Shown here piece by piece: positions 48,941-62,462 of a DNA stretch of 64,000 nt. This DNA comes from Litoditis marina (taxonomy: Eukaryota > Nematoda > Chromadorea > Rhabditida > Rhabditidae). Made by a program: the position numbers and the translations under genes. The stretch covers positions 62,001-126,000 of the forward strand of contig CAXIWQ010000278.1 in the NCBI GenBank assembly GCA_964036275.1, in the 5' to 3' direction. Within the stretch, counting starts at the first letter, position 1. Every line of letters begins with the position of its first letter. The notes under the pieces are model-generated. The model had not been told where the DNA came from. It did no database searches and saw only the letters and a list, made by a program, of their open reading frames with translations.

Positions 48941-51008
48941 TTGACTTGCAGCTACAAAAAAAATCATACGGCTATCAAGTCTGTTGCTCCCAACTACAAA
49001 AACATAATACGACTTTATATTCTGTGGCGCACAGCCACAAAATACAAATTAACGCGGTTATTGACTCTTTGCCTTGCAGTTACAGAGAACATTTCATACG
49101 GCTATCAAATCTGTTGCTCCCAGCTACAAAAACCTAATACGACAATCTATTCTGTGGCGCACAGCCACAAAATACGAATTAACGCGGTTATCGACTCTTT
49201 GCCTAGCAGCTACAGAAAAAAATTTATACGGCTATCAAATCTGTTGCTCCCAGCTACAAAACCTAATACGACAATCTATTCTGTGGCGCACAGCCACAAA
49301 ATACGAATTAACGTGGTTATCGACTCTTTGCCTTGCAGCTACAGAAAAAAAGTTTATACGGCTTTCAAGTCTGTTGCTCATGGCTACAAAAACCTAATAC
49401 GACTTTATATCCTGTGGCGCACAGCCACAAAAGACAAATTAACGCGGTTATTACCTCTTTGCCTTGCAGCTACAGAAAAAAGTTCATACGGCTATCAAGT
49501 CTGTTGCTCACAGCTACAAAAACCTGATACGACAATCTATTCTAAGGCGCACAGCCACAAAAGACAGATTAACGCGGTTATTACCTCTTTGCCTTGCAGC
49601 TACAGAAAGAAGTTCATACGGCTATCAAGTCTGTTGCTCCCAGCTACAAAAACCTAATACGACTTTGTATTCTGTGGCGCACAGCCACAAAAGACAAATT
49701 AACGCGGTTATTGACTCTTTGCCGTGCAGCTACAGGGAAAAGGTTATACGACTATCAAGTATGTTGCTCCCAGCTACAAAAACCTAATACGACTATCTAT
49801 TCTGTGGCGCACAGCCACAAAATACGAATTAACGCGGTTATCGACTCTTTGCCTTGCAGCTACAGAGAACAGTTCATACGGCTATCAAATCTGTTGCTCC
49901 CAGCTACAAAAACCCAATACGACAATCTATTCTGTGGCGCACAGCCACAAAATACGAATTATCGCGGTTATCGACTTGTTGGCTTGCAGCTACAGAGAAA
50001 AGTTCATACGGCTATCAAGTCTGTTGCTCCCAGCTACAAAAACCTGATACGACAATATATTCTGTGGCGCACAGCCACAAAAGACAAATTAACGCGGTTA
50101 TTACCTCTTTGCCTTGCAGCTACAGAAAAAAGTTCATACGGCTATCAAGTCTGTTGCTCCCAGCTACGAAAACCTAATTCGACTTTATATTCTGTGGCGC
50201 ACAGCCACAAAAGACAAATTAACGCGGTTATTGACTCTTTGCCGTGCAGCTACAGGAAAAAGGTTACGGCTATCAAGTATGTTGCTCCCAGCTACAAAAA
50301 CCTAATACTATTCTGTGGCGCACAGCCACAAAATACGAATTAACGCGGTTATCGACTCTTTGCCTTGCAGCTACAGAGAACAGTCCATACGGCTATCAAA
50401 TCTGTTGCTCCCAGCTACAAAAACCTAATACGACAATCTATTCTGTGGCGCACAGCCACAAAATACGAATTATCGCGGTTATCGACTTGTTGGCTTGCAG
50501 CTACAGAGAAAAGTTCATACGGCTATCAAGTCTGTTGCTCCCAGCTACAAAAACCTGATACGACAATCTATTCTGTGGCGCACAGCCACAAAAGACAAAT
50601 TAACGCGGTTATTACCTCTTTGCCTTGCAGCTACAGAACAAAGTTTATACGGCTATCAAGTCTGTTGCTCATGGCTACAAAAACCTAATACGACTTTATA
50701 TCCTGTGGCGCACAGCCACAAAAGACAAATTAACGCGGTTATTACCTCTTTGCCTTGCAGCTACAGAAAAAAGTTTATACGGCTATCAAGTATGTTGCTC
50801 CCAGCTACAAAAACCTTATACGACTATCTATTCTGTGGCGCACAGCCACAAAATACGAATTAACGCGGTTATCGACTGTTTGCTTTGCAGCTACAGAAAA
50901 AAGTTAATACGGCTATCAAGTCTGTTGCTCCCAGCTACAAAAACCTAATACGACAATCTATTCTGTGGCGCACAGCCACAAAAACGAATTAACGCGGTTA
51001 TTGACATT
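48941..51008 (+). repeat. 1556 bp HOR, copy 8 with recombinant tail
   Basis: The first ~1340 bp follow the 12-mer, including the one-base deletion CTACAAAACC (near 49257) also seen in copy 3. After the 3 bp deletion marker near 50263, the sequence switches to the 7 bp deletion monomer (CCTAATACTATTCTG near 50300) typical of the 383/513 bp HORs. About five further monomers follow before the anchor returns. This is a visible junction between two HOR families. Confidence 0.85.
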
Positions 51009-52051
51009 TTGACTTGCAGCTACAAAAAAAAATCATACGGCTATCAAGTCTGTTGCTCCCAACTACAAAAACATAATACGACTTTATATTCTGTGGCGCA
51101 CAGCCACAAATACAAATTAACGCGGTTATTGACTCTTTGCCTTGCAGTTACAGAGAACATTTCATACGGCTATCAAATCTGTTGCTCCCAGCTACAAAAA
51201 CCTAATACGACAATCTATTCTGTGGCGCACAGCCACAAAATACGAATTAACGTGGTTATCGACTCTTTGCCTTGCAGCTACAGAAAAAAAGTTTATACGG
51301 CTTTCAAGTCTGTTGCTCATGGCTACAAAAACCTAATACGACTTTATATCCTGTGGCGCACAGCCACAAAAGACAAATTAACGCGGTTATTACCTCTTTG
51401 CCTTGCAGCTACAGAAAAAGTTCATACGGCTATCAAGTCTGTTGCTCCCAGCTACAAAAACCTGATACGACAATCTATTCTAAGGCGCACAGCCACAAAA
51501 GACAGATTAACGCGGTTATTACCTCTTTGCCTTGCAGCTACAGAAAGAAGTTTATACGGCTATCAAGTCTGTTGCTCCCAGCTACAAAAACCTAATACGA
51601 CTTTGTATTCTGTGGCGCACAGCCACAAAAGACAAATTAACGCGGTTATTGACTCTTTGCCGTGCAGCTACAGGGAAAAGGTTATACGGCTATCAAGTAT
51701 GTTGCTCCCAGCTACAAAAACCTAATACGACTATCTATTCTGTGGCGCACAGCCACAAAATACGAATTAACGCGGTTATCGACTCTTTGCCTTGCAGCTA
51801 CAGAGAACAGTTCATACGGCTATCAAATCTGTTGCTCCCAGCTACAAAAACCCAATACGACAATCTATTCTGTGGCGCACAGCCACAAAATACGAATTAT
51901 CGCGGTTATCGACTTGTTGGCTTGCAGCTACAGAGAAAAGTTCATACGGCTATCAAGTCTGCTGCTCCCAGCTACAAAAACCTGATACGACAATCTATTA
52001 TGTGGCGCACAGCCACAAAAGACAAATTAACGCGGTTATTACCTCTTTGCC
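51009..52051 (+). repeat. 1556 bp HOR, copy 9, partial and diverged
   Basis: Begins with the anchor monomer but lacks the CCTAGCAGCTAC monomer and has several one-base changes (a longer A-run, CAGCCACAAATACAAATT, CAGAAAAAGTTCATACGG). It follows the 12-mer order up to about 52.05 kb, then gives way to 513 bp units. Confidence 0.78.
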
Positions 52052-54000
52052 TTGCAGCTACAGAAAAAAGTTCATACGGCTATCAAGTCTGTTGCTCCCA
52101 GCTACGAAAACCTAATTCGACTTTATATTTTGTGGCGCACAGCCACAAAAGACAAATTAACGCGGTTATTGACTCTTTGCCGTGCAGCTACAAAAAAAAG
52201 GTTATACGGCTATCAAGTATGTTGCTCCCAGCTACAAAAACCTAATACTATTCTGTGGCGCACAGCCACAAAATACGAATTAACGCGGTTATCGACTCTT
52301 TGCCTTGCAGCTTCAGAGAACAGTTCATACGGCTATCAAATCTGTTGCTCCCAGCTACAAAAACCTAATACGACAATCTTTTCTGTGGCGCACAGCCACA
52401 AAATACGAATTATCGCGGTTATCGACTTGTTGGCTTGCAGCTACAGAGAAAAGTTCATACGGCTATCAAGTCTGTTGCTCCCAGCTACAAAAACCTGATA
52501 CGACAATCTATTCTGTGGCGCACAGCCACAAAAGACAAATTAACGCGGTTATTACCTCTTTGCCTTGCAGCTACAGAAAAAAGTTCATACGGCTATCAAG
52601 TCTGTTGCTCCCAGCTACGAAAACCTAATTCGACTTTATATTCTGTGGCGCACAGCCACAAAAGACAAATTAACGCGGTTATTGACTCTTTGCCGTGCAG
52701 CTACAAAAAAAAGGTTATACGGCTATCAAGTATGTTGCTCCCAGCTACAAAAACCTAATACTATTCTGTGGCGCACAGCCACAAAATACGAATTAACGCG
52801 GTTATCGACTCTTTGCCTTGCAGCTACAGAGAACAGTTCATACGGCTATCAAATCTGTTGCTCCCAGCTACAAAAACCTAATACGACAATCTTTTCTGTG
52901 GCGCACAGCCACAAAATACGAATTATCGCGGTTATCGACTTGTTGGCTTGCAGCTACAGAGAAAAGTTCATACGGCTATCAAGTCTGTTGCTCCCAGCTA
53001 CAAAACCTGATACGACAATCTATTCTGTGGCGCACAGCCACAAAAGACAAATTAACGCGGTTATTACCTCTTTGCCTTGCAGCTACAGAAAAAAAGTTCA
53101 TACGGCTATCAAGTCTGTTGCTCCCAGCTACGAAAACCTAATTCGACTTTATATTCTGTGGCGCACAGCCACAAAAGACAAATTAACGCGGTTATTGACT
53201 CTTTGCCGTGCAGCTACAGGAAAAAGGTTATACGGCTATCAAGTATGTTGCTCCCAGCTACAAAAACCTAATACTATTCTGTGGCGCACAGCCACAAAAT
53301 ACGAATTAACGCGGTTATCGACTCTTTGCCTTGCAGCTACAGAGAACAGTTCATACGGCTATCAAATCTGTTGCTCCCAGCTACAAAAACCTAATACGAC
53401 AATCTTTTCTGTGGCGCACAGCCACAAAATACGAATTATCGCGGTTATCGACTTGTTGGCTTGCAGCTACAGAGAAAAGTTCATACGGCTATCAAGTCTG
53501 TTGCTCCCAGCTACAAAAACCTGATACGACAATCTATTCTGTGGCGCACAGCCACAAAAGACAAATTAACGCGGTTATTACCTCTTTGCCTTGCAGCTAC
53601 AGAAAAAAGTTCATACGGCTATCAAGTCTGTTGCTCCCAGCTACGAAAACCTAATACGACTTTATATTCTGTGGCGCACAGCCACAAAAGACAAATTAAC
53701 GCGGTTATTGACTCTTTGCCGTGCAGCTACAGGAAAAAGGTTATACGGCTATCAAGTATGTTGCTCCCAGCTACAAAAACCTAATACTATTCTGTGGCGC
53801 ACAGCCACAAAATACGAATTAACGCGGGTATCGACTCTTTGCCTTGCAGCTACAGAGAACAGTTCATACGGCTATCAAATCTGTTGCTCCCAGCTACAAA
53901 AACCTAATACGACAATCTATTCTGTGGCGCACAGCCACAAAATACGAATTATCGCGGTTATCGACTTGTTGGTCTGCAGCTAAAGAGAAAAGTTCATACG
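52052..54000 (+). repeat. 513 bp four-monomer HOR, four copies
   Basis: Unit starts at 52052, 52565, 53077 and 53591, each about 513 bp apart (four monomers minus the 7 bp of CCTAATACTATTCTG). One monomer in the third copy has a one-base deletion (CTACAAAACCTGATACG near 53002) offset by an extra A nearby. The order of monomers is the same as in the four-monomer unit at 34.7 kb. Confidence 0.88.
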
Positions 54001-57000
54001 GCTATCAAGTCTGTTGCTCCCAGCTACAAAAACCTAATACGACTATATATTCTGTGGCGCACAGCCACAAAAGACGAATTAACGCGGTTATTGACTCTTT
54101 GCCTCGCAGTTACAGAGAACATTTCATACGGCTATCAAATCTGTTGCTCCCAGCTACAAAAACCTAATACGACAATCTATTCTGTGGCGCACAGCCACAA
54201 AGACGAATTAACGCGGTTATTGACATTTTGACTTGCAGCTACAAAAAAAAAATCATACGGCTATCAAGTCTGTTGCTTCCAACTACAAAAACATAATACG
54301 ACAATCTATTCTGTGGCGCACAGCCACGAAATACGAATTAACGCGGTTATCGACTCATTGGCTGCAGCTACGGAAAAAAGTTTATACGGCTATCAAGTAT
54401 GTTGCTCCCAGCTAGAAAAACCCAATACAACTATCTATTCTGTGGCACACAGCCACAAAATACGAATTAACGCGGTTATCGACTCTTTGCCTTGCAGCTA
54501 CAGAAAAAAGTTTATACGGCTATCAAGTCTGTTGCTCATAGCTACAAAAACCTAGCACGACTTTATATTCTGTGGCGCACAGCCACAAAAGACAAATTAA
54601 CGCGGTTATTACCTCTTTGCCTTGCAGCTACAGAAAAAAAGTTTATACGGCTATTAAGTCTGTAGCTCCCAGCTACAAAAACCTAATACGACTTTATATT
54701 CTGTGGCGCACAGCCACAAAAGACAAATTAACGCGGTTATTGACTCTTTGCAGCTACAGAAAAAAGTTTATACGGCTATCAAGTATGTTGCTCCCAGCTA
54801 CAAAAACCTAATACGACTATCTATTCTGTGGCGCACAGCCACAAAATACGAATTAACGCGGTTATCGACTATTTGATTTGCAGCTACAGAAAAAAGTTAA
54901 TACGGCTATCAAATCTGTTGCTCCCAGCTACAAAAACCTAATACGACAATCTATTCTGTGGCGCACAGCCACAAATAACGAATTCACGCGGTTATCGACT
55001 CTTTGGCTTGCAGCTACAGAAAAAAGTTTATATGGCTATCAAGTATGTTGCTCCCAGCTAGAAAAACCCAATACGACTATCTATTCTGTGGCGCACAGCC
55101 ACAAAATACGAATTAACGCGGTTATCGACTGTTTGCTTTGCAGCTACAGAAAAAAGTTTATACGGCTATCAAGTCTGTTGCTCATGGCTACAAAAACCTA
55201 ATACGACTTTATATTCTGTGGCACACAGCCACAAAAGACAAATTAACGCGGTTATTACCTCTTTGCCTTGCAGTTACAGAGAACATTTCATACGGCTATC
55301 AAATCTGTTGCTCCCAGCTACAAAAACCTAATACGACAATCTATTCTGTGGCGCACAGCCACAAATAACGAATTCACGCGGTTATCGACTCTTTGGCTTG
55401 CAGCTACAGAAAAAAGTTTATATGGCTCTCAAGTATGTTGCTCCCAGCTAGAAAAACCCAATACGACTATCTATTCTGTGGCGCACAGCCACAAAATACG
55501 AATTAACGCGGTTATCGACTGTTTGCTTTGCAGCTACAGAAAAAAGTTTATACGGCTATCAAGTCTGTTGCTCCCAGCTACAAAAACCTAATACGACTTT
55601 ATATTCTGTGGCGCACAGCCACAAAAGATTTTACGCGGTTATTGACTCTTTGCCGTGCAGCTACAGAAAAAAAGTTTATACGGCTATCAAGTCTGTTGCT
55701 CATGGCTACAAAAACCTAATACGACTTTATATTCTGTGGCGCACAGCCACAAAAGACAAATTAACGCGGTTATTACCTCTTTGCCTTGCAGTTACAGAGA
55801 ACATTTCATACGGCTATCAAATCTGTTGCTCCCAGCTACAAGAACCTGATACGACTATCTATTCTGTGGCGCACAGCCACGAAATACAAATTAACGCGGT
55901 TATTGACTTTTTGGCTTGCAGTTACAGAAAAAAAAATCACACGGCTATCAAGTCTGTTGCTCACAACTACAAAAACCTAATACGACTGTATACCCTGTGG
56001 CGCACAGCCACAAAAGACAGTTTAACGCGGTTATTGACTCTTTGCCTTGCAGCTACAGAAAAAAAATTATACGGCCATCAAGTCTGTTGCTACCAGCTAC
56101 AAAAACTTAATACGACTATCTTTTCTGTGGTGCACAACCACAAAATACGAATTAACGCGGTTATTGACTCTTTGCCTTGCAGCTACAGAAAAAAGTTTAT
56201 ACGGCTATCAAGTCTGTTGCTCCCAGCTACAAAAACCTAATACGACAATCGTTTCTGTGGTGCACAAGCAGAAAATACGAATTAACGCGGTTTTTGACTC
56301 TGTGGCTTGCATTTACAGAGAACAGTTCATACGGCTATCAAATCTGTTGCTCCCAGCTACAAAAACCTAATACGACTTTATATTCTGTGGCGCACAGCCA
56401 CAAAAGACAAATTAACGCGGTTATCGACTCTTTGGCTTGCAGCTACAGAAAAAAGCTTATACGGCTATCAAGTCTGTTGCTCCCAGCTATAAAACCTAAT
56501 ACGACTTTATATTCTGTGGCGCACAGCCACAAAAGACAAATTAACGCGGTTATTGACTCTTTGCCTTGCAGCTACAGGAAAAAGTTCATACGGCTATCAA
56601 GTCTGTTGCTCCCAGCTACAAGAACCTGATACGACTATCTTTTCTGTGGCGCACAACCACGAAATACAAATTAACGCGGTTATCGACTTTTCGGCTTGCA
56701 GTTACTGAAAAAAAAATCACACGGCTATCAAGTCTGTTGCTCACAACTACAAAAACCTAATACGACTGTACATCCTGTGGCGCACAGCCACAAAAGACAG
56801 TTTAACGCGGTTATTGACTCTTTGCCTTGCAGCTACAGAAAAAAAATTATACGGCTATCAAGTCTGTTGCTACCAGCTACAAAAACTTAATACGACTATC
56901 TTTTCTGTGGTGCACAACCACAAAATACGAATTAACGCGGTTATTGACTCTTTGCCTTGCAGCTACAGGAAAAAGTTTATACGGATATCAAGTCTGTTGC

Positions 57001-57409
57001 TCCCAGCTACAAAAACCTAATACGACAATCTTTTCTGTGGTGCACAAGCAGAAAATACGAATTAACGCGGTTATTGACTCTGTGGCTTGCATTTACAGAG
57101 AACAGTTCATACGGCTATCACGTCTGTTGCTCCCAGCTACAAAAACCGAATACGACTTTATATTCTGTGGCGCACAGCCACAAAAGACAAATTAACGCGG
57201 TTATCGACTCTTTGGCTTGCAGTTACAGAGAAAAGTTCATACGGCTATCCAGTCTGTTTCTCCCAGCTACAAAGACCTAACACGACTATCTATTTTGTGG
57301 CGCACAGCCACGAAATACGAATTAACGCGGTTATCGACTCATTGGCTTGCAGCTACGGAAAAAAGTTTATATGGCTATCAAGTCTGTTGCTCCCAGCTAC
57401 AAAAACCTA
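54001..57409 (+). repeat. Irregular satellite segment (edge-type monomers return)
   Basis: Monomers without a single long period. Several have GATTTTACGCGG (shortened by 2-3 bp) or ACGAATTCACGCGG. The rare AGACAGTTTAACGCGG and TGTGGTGCACAACCAC monomers seen near 5.6-5.9 kb and 10.3 kb reappear at 55.9-56.3 and 56.7-57.1 kb. The section at 55.1-55.85 kb is repeated at 59.0-59.75 kb (shift 3895 bp). Confidence 0.85.
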
Positions 57410-60400
57410 ATACGACTTTTTATTATGTAGCGCACAGCCACAAAAGACAGATTAACGCGGTTATTGACTCTTTGCCTTGCAGCTACAGAAAACAATTTAT
57501 ACGGCTATCAAGTATGTTGCTCCCAGCTAGAAAAACCCAATACAACTATCTATTCTGTGGCACACAGCCACAAAATACGAATTAACGCGGTTATCGACTC
57601 TTTGCCTTGCAGCTACAGAGAAAAGTTTATACGGCTATCAAGTCTGTTGCTCATGGCTACAAAAACCTAATACGACTTTATATTCTGTGGCACACAGCCA
57701 CAAAATACGATATAACGCGGTTATCGACTCTTTGCCTTGCAGCTACAGAGAACAGTTCATACGGCTATCAAATATGTTGCTCCCAGCTACAAAAACCTAA
57801 TACGACAATCTATTCTGTGGCGCACAGCCACAAAATACGAATAAACGCGGTTATCGACTCTTTGCCTTGCAGCTACAGAGAACAGTTCATACGGCTATCA
57901 AATCTGTTGCTCCCAGCTACAAAAACCTAATACGACAATCTATTCTGTGGCGCACAGCCACAAAATACGAATTATCGCGGTTATCGACTTGTTGACTTGT
58001 AGTTACAGAGATAAGTTCATACGGCTATCAAGTCTGTTGCTCCCAGCTACAAAAATTTAATACGACTATATATTCTGTGGCGCACAGCCACAAAAGACGA
58101 ATTAACGCGGTTATTGACTCTTTGCCTTGCAGCTACAGAAACAAAGTTTATGCGGCTATCAAGTCTGTTGCTCCCAGCTACAAAAACCTAATACGACAAT
58201 CTATTCTGTGGCGCACAGCCACAAAAACGAATTAACGCGGTTATTGACATTTTGACTTGCAGCTACAAAAAAAATCATACGGCTATCAAGTCTGTTGCTC
58301 CCAACTACAAAAACATATTACGACTTTATATTCTGTGGCGCACAGCCATAAAATACAAATTAACGCGGTTATTGACTCTTTGCCTTGCAGTTACAGAGAA
58401 CATTTTATACGGCTATCAAATCTGTTGCTCCCAGCTACAAAAACCTAATACGACTGTATATTCTGTGGCGCACAGACACAAAAGACAAATTAACGCGGTT
58501 ATCACCTCTTTGCCTTGCAGCTACAGAAAAAATTTTATACGGCTATCAAGTCTGTTGCTCCCAGCTACAAAAACCTAATACGACTTTATATTCTGTGGCG
58601 CACAGCCACAAAAGATTTTACGCGGTTATTGACTCTTTGCCGTGCAGCTACAGAAAAAAAGTTTATACGGCTATCAAGTATGTTGCTCCCAGCTACAAAA
58701 ACCTAATACGACTATCTATTCTGTGGCGCACAGCCACAAAATACGAATTAACACGGTTATCGACTGTTTGCTTTGCAGCTACAGAAAAAAGTTGATACGG
58801 CTATCAAGTATGTTGTTCCCAGCTACAAAAACCTGATACGACAATCTATTCTGTGGCGCACAGCCACAAAATTCAAATTAACGCGGTTATCGACTCTTTG
58901 CCTTGCAGCTACAGAGAACAGTTCATACGGCTATCAAATATGTTGCTCCCAGCTACAAAAACCTAATACGACAATCTATTCTGTGGCGCACAGCCACAAA
59001 ATACGAATTAACGCGGTTATCGACTGTTTGCTTTGCAGCTACAGAAAAAAGTTTATACGGCTATCAATTCTGTTGCTCATGGCTACAAAAACCTAATACG
59101 ACTTTATATTCTGTGGCACACAGCCACAAAAGACAAATTAACGCGGTTATTACCTCTTTGCCTTGCAGTTACAGAGAACATTTCATACGGCTATCAAATC
59201 TGTTGCTCCCAGCTACAAAAACCTAATACGACAATCTATTCTGTGGCGCACAGCCACAAATAACGAATTCACGCGGTTATCGACTCTTTGGCTTGCAGCT
59301 ACAGAAAAAAGTTTATATGGCTATCAAGTATGTTGCTCCCAGCTAGAAAAACCCAATACGACTATCTATTCTGTGGCGCACAGCCACAAAATACGAATTA
59401 ACGCGGTTATCGACTGTTTGCTTTGCAGCTACAGAAAAAAGTTTATACGGCTATCAAGTCTGTTGCTCCCAGCTACAAAAACCTAATACGACTTTATATT
59501 CTGTGGCGCACAGCCACAAAAGATTTTACGCGGTTATTGACTCTTTGCCGTGCAGCTACAGAAAAAAAGTTTATACGGCTATCAAGTCTGTTGCTCATGG
59601 CTACAAAAACCTAATACGACTTTATATTCTGTGGCGCACAGCCACAAAAGACAAATTAACGCGGTTATTACCTCTTTGCCTTGCAGTTACAGAGAACATT
59701 TCATACGGCTATCAAATCTGTTGCTCCCAGCTACAAGAACCTGATACGACTTTTTATTATGTAGCGCACAGCCACAAAAGACAGATTAACGCGGTTATTG
59801 ACTCTTTGCCTTGCAGCTACAGAAAACAATTTATACGGCTATCAAGTATGTTGCTCCCAGCTAGAAAAACCCAATACAACTATCTATTCTGTGGCACACA
59901 GCCACAAAATACGAATTAACGCGGTTATCGACTCTTTGCCTTGCAGCTACAGAGAAAAGTTTATACGGCTATCAAGTCTGTTGCTCATGGCTACAAAAAC
60001 CTAATACGACTTTATATTCTGTGGCACACAGCCACAAAATACGATATAACGCGGTTATCGACTCTTTGCCTTGCAGCTACAGAGAACAGTTCATACGGCT
60101 ATCAAATATGTTGCTCCCAGCTACAAAAACCTAATACGGCAATCTATTCTGTGGCGCACAGCCACAAAATACGAATAAACGCGGTTATCGACTCTTTGCC
60201 TTGCAGCTACAGAGAACAGTTCATACGGCTATCAAATCTGTTGCTCCCAGCTACAAAAACCTAATACGACAATCTATTCTGTGGCGCACAGCCACAAAAT
60301 ACGAATTATCGCGGTTATCGACTTGTTGACTTGTAGTTACAGAGATAAGTTCATACGGCTATCAAGTCTGTTGCTCCCAGCTACAAAAATTTAATACGAC

Positions 60401-61360
60401 TATATATTCTGTGGCGCACAGCCACAAAAGACGAATTAACGCGGTTATTGACTCTTTGCCTTGCAGCTACAGAAACAAAGTTTATGCGGCTATCAAGTCT
60501 GTTGCTCCCAGCTACAAAAACCTAATACGACAATCTATTCTGTGGCGCACAGCCACAAAAACGAATTAACGCGGTTATTGACATTTTGACTTGCAGCTAC
60601 AAAAAAAAATCATACGGCTATCAAGTCTGTTGCTCCCAACTACAAAAACATATTACGACTTTATATTCTGTGGCGCACAGCCATAAAATACAAATTAACG
60701 CGGTTATTGACTCTTTACCTTGCAGTTACAGAGAACATTTTATACGGCTATCAAATCTGTTGCTCCCAGCTACAAAAACCTAATACGACTGTATATTCTG
60801 TGGCGCACAGACACAAAAGACAAATTAACGCGGTTATCACCTCTTTGCCTTGCAGCTACAGAAAAAATTTTATACGGCTATCAAGTCTGTTGCTCCCAGC
60901 TACAAAAACCTAATACGACTTTATATTCTGTGGCGCACAGCCACAAAAGATTTTACGCGGTTATTGACTCTTTGCCGTGCAGCTACAGAAAAAAAGTTTA
61001 TACGGCTATCAAGTATGTTGCTCCCAGCTACAAAAACCTAATACGACTATCTATTCTGTGGCGCACAGCCACAAAATACGAATTAACACGGTTATCGACT
61101 GTTTGCTTTGCAGCTACAGAAAAAAGTTGATACGGCTATCAAGTATGTTGTTCCCAGCACAAAAACCTGATACGACAATCTATTCTGTGGCGCACAGCCA
61201 CAAAATTCAAATTAACGCGGTTATCGACTCTTTGCCTTGCAGCTACAGAGAACAGTTCATACGGCTATCAAATATGTTGCTCCCAGCTACAAAAACCTAA
61301 TACGACAATCTATTCTGTGGCGCACAGCCACAAAATACGAATTAACGCGGTTATCGACTC
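57410..61360 (+). repeat. 2334 bp tandem duplication (18 monomers)
   Basis: The segment of about 57410-59020 recurs at about 59744-61355 with a shift of 2334-2335 bp. Shared rare markers are TTTTTATTATGTAGCGCAC, ACGATATAACGCGG, TTGACTTGTAGTTACAG, TTTATGCGGCTATC, CACAGACACAAAAGAC and CAAAATTCAAATTAACG. Copies differ by single indels (one extra A near 60601, CCCAGCACAAAAACC near 61157) and rare substitutions. Confidence 0.88.
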
Positions 61361-62462
61361 TTTGCCTTGCAGCTACAGAGAACAGTTCATACGGCTATCA
61401 GGTCTGTTGCTCATGGCTACAAAAACCTAATACGACTTCATATTCTGTGGCGCACAGCCACAAAAGACAAATTAACGCGGTTATTGACTCTTTGCCTTGC
61501 AGCTACAGAAAAAAGTTTATACGGCTATCAAGTATGTTGCTCCCAGCTAGAAAAACCCAATACAACTATCTATTCTGTGGCACACAGCCACAAAATACGA
61601 ATTAACGCGGTTATCGACTCTTTGCCTTGCAGCTACAGAAAAAAGTTTATACGGCTATCAAGTCTGTTGCTCATGGCTACAAAAACCTAATACGACTTTA
61701 TATTCTGTGGCGCACAGCCACAAAAGACAAATTAACGCGGTTATTACCTCTTTGCCGCGCAGCTACAGAAAAAGTTTATACGGCTATCAAGTATGTTGCT
61801 CCAGCTACAAAAACCTAATACGACTATCTATTCTGTGGCGCACAGCCACAAAATACGAATTAACGCGGTTATCGACTGTTTGTTTTGCAGCTACAGAAAA
61901 AAGTTTATACGGCTATCAAGTCTGTTGCTCCCAGCTACAAAAACCTAATACGACTTTATATTCTGTGGCGCACAGCCACAAAAGATTTTACGCGGTTATT
62001 GACTCTTTGCCGTGCAGCTACAGAAAAAAAGTTTATACGGCTATCAAGTCTGTTGCTCATGGCTACAAAAACCTAATACGACAATCTATTCTGTGGCGCA
62101 CAGCCACAAAGACGAATTAACGCGGTTATTGACATTTTGACTTGCAGCTACAAAAAAAAAATCATACGGCTATCAAGTCTGTTGCTTCCAACTACAGAAA
62201 CATAATACGACAATCTATTCTGTGGCGCACAGCCACAAAAGACGAATTAACGCGGTTATTGACTCTTTGCCTCGCAGTTACAGAGAACATTTCATACGGC
62301 TATCAAATCTGTTGCTCCCAGCTACAAAAACCTAATACGACTATCTATTCTGTGGCGCACAGCCACAAAATACGAATTAACGCGGTTATCGATTGTTTGC
62401 TTTGCAGCTACAGAAAAAAGTTTATACGGCTATCAAGTCTGTTGCTCCCAGCTACAAAAACC
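61361..62462 (+). repeat. Irregular satellite segment
   Basis: About 8-9 monomers without a clear HOR period. They include one-base deletion monomers near 61769 and 61800 (GTTGCTCCAGC) and the GATTTTACGCGG short monomer near 61984. I see nothing other than satellite. Confidence 0.85.
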
